This document shows, one piece after another, positions 15,344 to 17,240 of a stretch of 17,240 bases of DNA. The stretch is from assembly GCA_041748615.1 (NCBI GenBank), contig JBGTCY010000021.1:1-17240 (forward strand), given 5' to 3'. Source of the DNA: JBGTCY01 sp041748615. GTDB lineage: Bacteria; Bacteroidota; Bacteroidia; Chitinophagales; CAIOSU01. How positions within the stretch are numbered: the stretch's first letter is position 1; each line of letters begins with the position of its first letter. Both the position numbers and the translations under genes were made by a program. The notes beneath the pieces are model-generated. The model was given only the letters and a program-made list of their open reading frames with translations. It searched no databases and had not been told where the DNA came from.

Positions 15344-16582
15344 ATGAAAATATTTTTTCTGTTGATTACATGTCCAATCTTGATGTTTGGACAGCCTTTG
15401 AAGAAAACCGGACTTGCACCTTTGCCTCCGATGGGCTGGAACAGTTGGAATACTTTCCGCTGTGGCGGACTCAATGAATCGCTGGTGCGGGAGATAGCTG
15501 ACAGCATGGTGAGTAACGGGATGCGCGATGCCGGGTATGTGTATGTCAACCTTGATGATTGCTGGCAAATCGGGCGCGATGAAAACGGGAATATCCTTGT
15601 TGATTCCGTCAAGTTTCCATCGGGCATCAAAGCGCTTGCGGATTATGTGCATGGCAAGGGGTTGAAACTGGGCATTTATTCGGACGCAGGGCTGATGACC
15701 TGTCAGAAACGTCCCGGCAGTTTTGGCTATGAAGAATTGGATGCCAAGACATATGCCGAATGGGAAGTGGATTATCTGAAATATGATTTTTGCTTTTTGC
15801 CGAAGCGCTTAGAGCAGGAACCTGAAGAAAGCCGCACTTCTTCTTTTCTGAGAACTTACCTGCGGGGACCAAAACATTATGCTGCCGTTGAACTCTATAC
15901 CCCGATGGCGAAAGCGCTTGCCGCGCAAGAGCGGGACATCGTGTTCAGCATCTGCAACTGGGGCGTGGAAGAGCCGTGGAAATGGGCGGGTGAATTGGGA
16001 CAACTGTGGCGCACCACCGGTGATATCAGACCGTATTTCAAAGGCTTCAAGCTGAAATATATCGGATTTTTCAGTATCATGAAAATCGTTAACCGCGCTC
16101 ACAAGCAACAATTACATTTATATGCAGGACCTGGCAGATGGAACGACCCCGATATGCTGGAAGTGGGAAATGGTAAACTCACGCTTGATGAAAACAAAGC
16201 GCACTTCAGCATGTGGGCGATGATGGCTGCGCCCCTGCTTGCCGGTAATGATTTAAGCGTGATGCCCGCGGAGATTTTAAATATTTTGACAAATAAAAAA
16301 GTGATTGCCATCAACCAGGATAGTCTCGGTAAACAGGGATACAAAGCGGACACTTATCACAAAGTGCAGGTCTGGGTGAAACCATTGAGTGACAACAGGA
16401 TGGCGGTATGTTTTTTAAACCCTAAAAAAAAGAAAAAATTTAATTACGATTGGCAGCGGCTAAAACTTCCGTCAGAATTTCATGCGGAAGAACTCTGGGA
16501 TGGCAGCTATGTTTCCACCACACTTTTTCTTCAAACCGAAATTGCGAAGCATGGGGTGAAGCTGTATTTGATGGAGAAATGA
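15344..16582 (+). CDS. Secreted alpha-galactosidase, glycoside hydrolase family 27
   Basis: A 412-residue retaining glycosidase that releases terminal alpha-galactose. A short signal peptide (1-16, probably cut after MFG) directs export; the Cys at 10 is not in a lipobox. The (beta/alpha)8 barrel opens with PPMGWNSWNTF (28-38) and continues with LDDCWQ (70-75), LKLGIYSDAG (107-116) and YLKYDFC (144-150), whose Asp148 is the nucleophile. The acid/base is Asp227 in WRTTGDI. GRWNDPDMLEVG (264-275) is also family-typical. A beta-sandwich tail follows (about 325-412). The residue after the nucleophile is Phe rather than the Asn or Trp common in the family. The gene stands alone, with no SusCD or other glycan genes nearby, and is bracketed by inverted MITE-like elements. 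Alpha-N-acetylgalactosaminidase specificity is an alternative. Confidence 0.93.
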   Translation: MKIFFLLITCPILMFGQPLKKTGLAPLPPMGWNSWNTFRCGGLNESLVREIADSMVSNGMRDAGYVYVNLDDCWQIGRDENGNILVDSVKFPSGIKALADYVHGKGLKLGIYSDAGLMTCQKRPGSFGYEELDAKTYAEWEVDYLKYDFCFLPKRLEQEPEESRTSSFLRTYLRGPKHYAAVELYTPMAKALAAQERDIVFSICNWGVEEPWKWAGELGQLWRTTGDIRPYFKGFKLKYIGFFSIMKIVNRAHKQQLHLYAGPGRWNDPDMLEVGNGKLTLDENKAHFSMWAMMAAPLLAGNDLSVMPAEILNILTNKKVIAINQDSLGKQGYKADTYHKVQVWVKPLSDNRMAVCFLNPKKKKKFNYDWQRLKLPSEFHAEELWDGSYVSTTLFLQTEIAKHGVKLYLMEK

Positions 16583-16591
16583 ATTCAAGTT

Positions 16592-16692
16592 TTACCGAAA
16601 CAACTCAGGTATTCGAATAATTAAACGGTAAAACATCCGGTATTAACCGAGATTACGCTCATTACCTTCCGAAATTCGACTACTCTCGGTAT
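16592..16692 (-). repeat. MITE-like element, right copy (inverted relative to left)
   Basis: A 101-bp element beginning 9 bp after the alpha-galactosidase stop codon, with ends TTACCGAAA (16592-16600) and TCTCGGTAT (16684-16692). It can fold further: GTTTTACCG (16589-16597) pairs with CGGTAAAAC (16626-16634), and CGGT-ATTA-ACCG (16638-16649) is a small hairpin. It could end alpha-galactosidase transcription. Reverse-complemented, it aligns over its full length with the left copy. Confidence 0.7.
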
Positions 16693-16693
16693 A

Positions 16694-16733
16694 GATGCAA
16701 CCCCGCATCAAAATCCGATGTTTAATTTTTTTA
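16694..16733 (+). terminator. Possible terminator downstream of the alpha-galactosidase
   Basis: GATGC-AACCCC-GCATC (16694-16709) is a perfect 5-bp stem, with a competing CATC/GATG stem (16706-16720). A T-rich run follows (TTTAATTTTTTTA from 16721). The stem is short, so the call is tentative. Confidence 0.3.
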
Positions 16734-16755
16734 TTTCAAAAAAAAATACCAATCA

Positions 16756-16773
16756 TTATGATTTAAGTCATAA
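16756..16773. promoter_or_regulatory. Crp/Fnr-type operator
   Basis: TTATGATTTAAGTCATAA is an 18-bp palindrome in which 16 bases pair symmetrically (6-bp perfect arms TTATGA/TCATAA and a TTAA-like core). The TGA-N6-TCA arrangement is that of Crp/Fnr-superfamily sites (Crp TGTGA-N6-TCACA, Fnr TTGAT-N4-ATCAA). Its centre lies about 41 bp before the start predicted from the -7 element at 16795-16802, the class II activator position. Confidence 0.5.
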
Positions 16774-16794
16774 AAGAATTACTTTCATATCGCA

Positions 16795-16802
16795 AATATT
16801 TG
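16795..16802 (+). promoter_or_regulatory. -7 promoter element of the second cytochrome gene
   Basis: AATATTTG is one mismatch from TAnnTTTG and lies 20 bp before the ATG at 16823. No -33 TTTG is present, which fits activation from the operator at 16756-16773. Confidence 0.4.
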
Positions 16803-16822
16803 CATAGACAAAATTATAAGCC

Positions 16823-17240
16823 ATGAAAAACACGATTTATTGTTTCGGATTAGCTTCAATCATGCTTCTCATTGCCTGTGGTGATGCCGGCAGACCGGAA
16901 GTATCTGAAGCCAAGAAAAAATTAAAAAAAAGCACGGAAGAGTATGACCCAAAAAGGGGTGAGGGGAAATTTGACCATGTGGAGTTGGATGAAAAACTGA
17001 ATGTAGAAATGGCTACAGCGGGTGGAAGAATTTCAGGAGTCAAATGTTTATCCTGCCATAAGCTTACAGATGAACGGTTAGTCGGACCGGGATGGAAAGG
17101 AGTGACAGAACGCAGAAAACCAGCGTGGTTGATGAATTTTTTCACAAATCCTGATCCCATGATTGATAAAGACCCCGAGTTGCAGGCGCAATTGGAGTTG
17201 TGTCTTGTCAGGATGCCTAATCAAGACATCGCTGATGAAG
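16823..17240 (+). CDS. Lipoprotein c-type cytochrome (second paralogue; partial, cut by right edge)
   Basis: 139 visible residues, open to the last base. The lipobox is LIAC with Cys19, followed by a charged linker (about 29-50). The haem motif is CLSCH (Cys75, Cys78, His79) and the probable distal ligand is Met131 in VRMPNQD, 52 residues after the haem His, exactly the spacing of the cytochrome at 14458. The common core after the haem site (LVGPxxKGxxERRxPxW) supports paralogy. It has its own upstream region with a Crp/Fnr-like operator, so it probably opens a separately regulated respiratory operon to the right of the window. Similar lipoprotein cytochromes precede nosZ-type clusters in some Bacteroidota, but what follows here is not visible. 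Confidence 0.88.
   Translation, partial: MKNTIYCFGLASIMLLIACGDAGRPEVSEAKKKLKKSTEEYDPKRGEGKFDHVELDEKLNVEMATAGGRISGVKCLSCHKLTDERLVGPGWKGVTERRKPAWLMNFFTNPDPMIDKDPELQAQLELCLVRMPNQDIADE

Noticed and set aside
15048..16692. Integron attC sites as an explanation for the paired elements around the alpha-galactosidase
   Set aside because: The ends (ATACCGAAA) do not match the attC core pattern (RYYYAAC/GTTRRRY), the copies are inverted rather than direct, and no integrase is present.

Overview
The window looks like chromosomal DNA of a member of the Bacteroidota. This rests on protein families typical of that phylum (GWxTD-domain protein, WbqC-like protein, CrtI-type desaturase next to an ECF sigma factor), on several exact or near-exact copies of the Bacteroidota promoter signature TAnnTTTG a few bases before start codons, and on the lack of strong Shine-Dalgarno sequences. 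No tRNA, rRNA, CRISPR array, transposase or phage gene is visible.

Layout. Positions 1-3004 (minus strand) hold topA and, directly after its stop codon, a SirB1-type transglutaminase-fold protein cut by the left edge. A 418-bp gap with a palindromic repeat and a T12 tract leads to a VanZ-like membrane protein (plus). It converges, with 3 bp between stop codons, on a minus-strand envelope operon that reads right to left: GWxTD-domain secreted protein, LpxL/HtrB-type acyltransferase (4-bp overlap) and family 2 glycosyltransferase. A divergent promoter region at 7882-7964 separates this operon from the plus-strand genes: WbqC-like protein, PAPS-type sulfotransferase, class IV aminotransferase (PabC-like, TTG start), a second copy of the palindromic repeat in opposite orientation, CPD photolyase, ECF sigma factor, CrtI-family desaturase and a lipoprotein cytochrome c. 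The right end holds a secreted GH27 alpha-galactosidase and a second lipoprotein cytochrome c cut by the right edge.

How the genes fit together. Photolyase, ECF sigma factor and carotenoid desaturase form a plausible light/oxidative-stress block. GWxTD protein, acyltransferase, glycosyltransferase and perhaps WbqC fit outer-envelope or surface-glycan work. The two cytochromes share the same architecture (lipobox, charged linker, CxxCH, Met 52 residues after the haem His) and look like paralogues separated by the alpha-galactosidase.

Most notable signals: (1) the alpha-galactosidase is bracketed by two diverged, about 100-bp elements with terminal inverted repeats, facing each other, which look like MITEs; (2) an 18-bp Crp/Fnr-type palindrome sits about 41 bp before the predicted transcription start of the second cytochrome; (3) two palindromic elements with CGTCATTGCGAG arms lie in inverted orientation 7.4 kb apart, one of them running into the over-long photolyase reading frame. 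I found no clear-cut new defence or mobile system; the bracketed alpha-galactosidase cassette is the closest to something undescribed.
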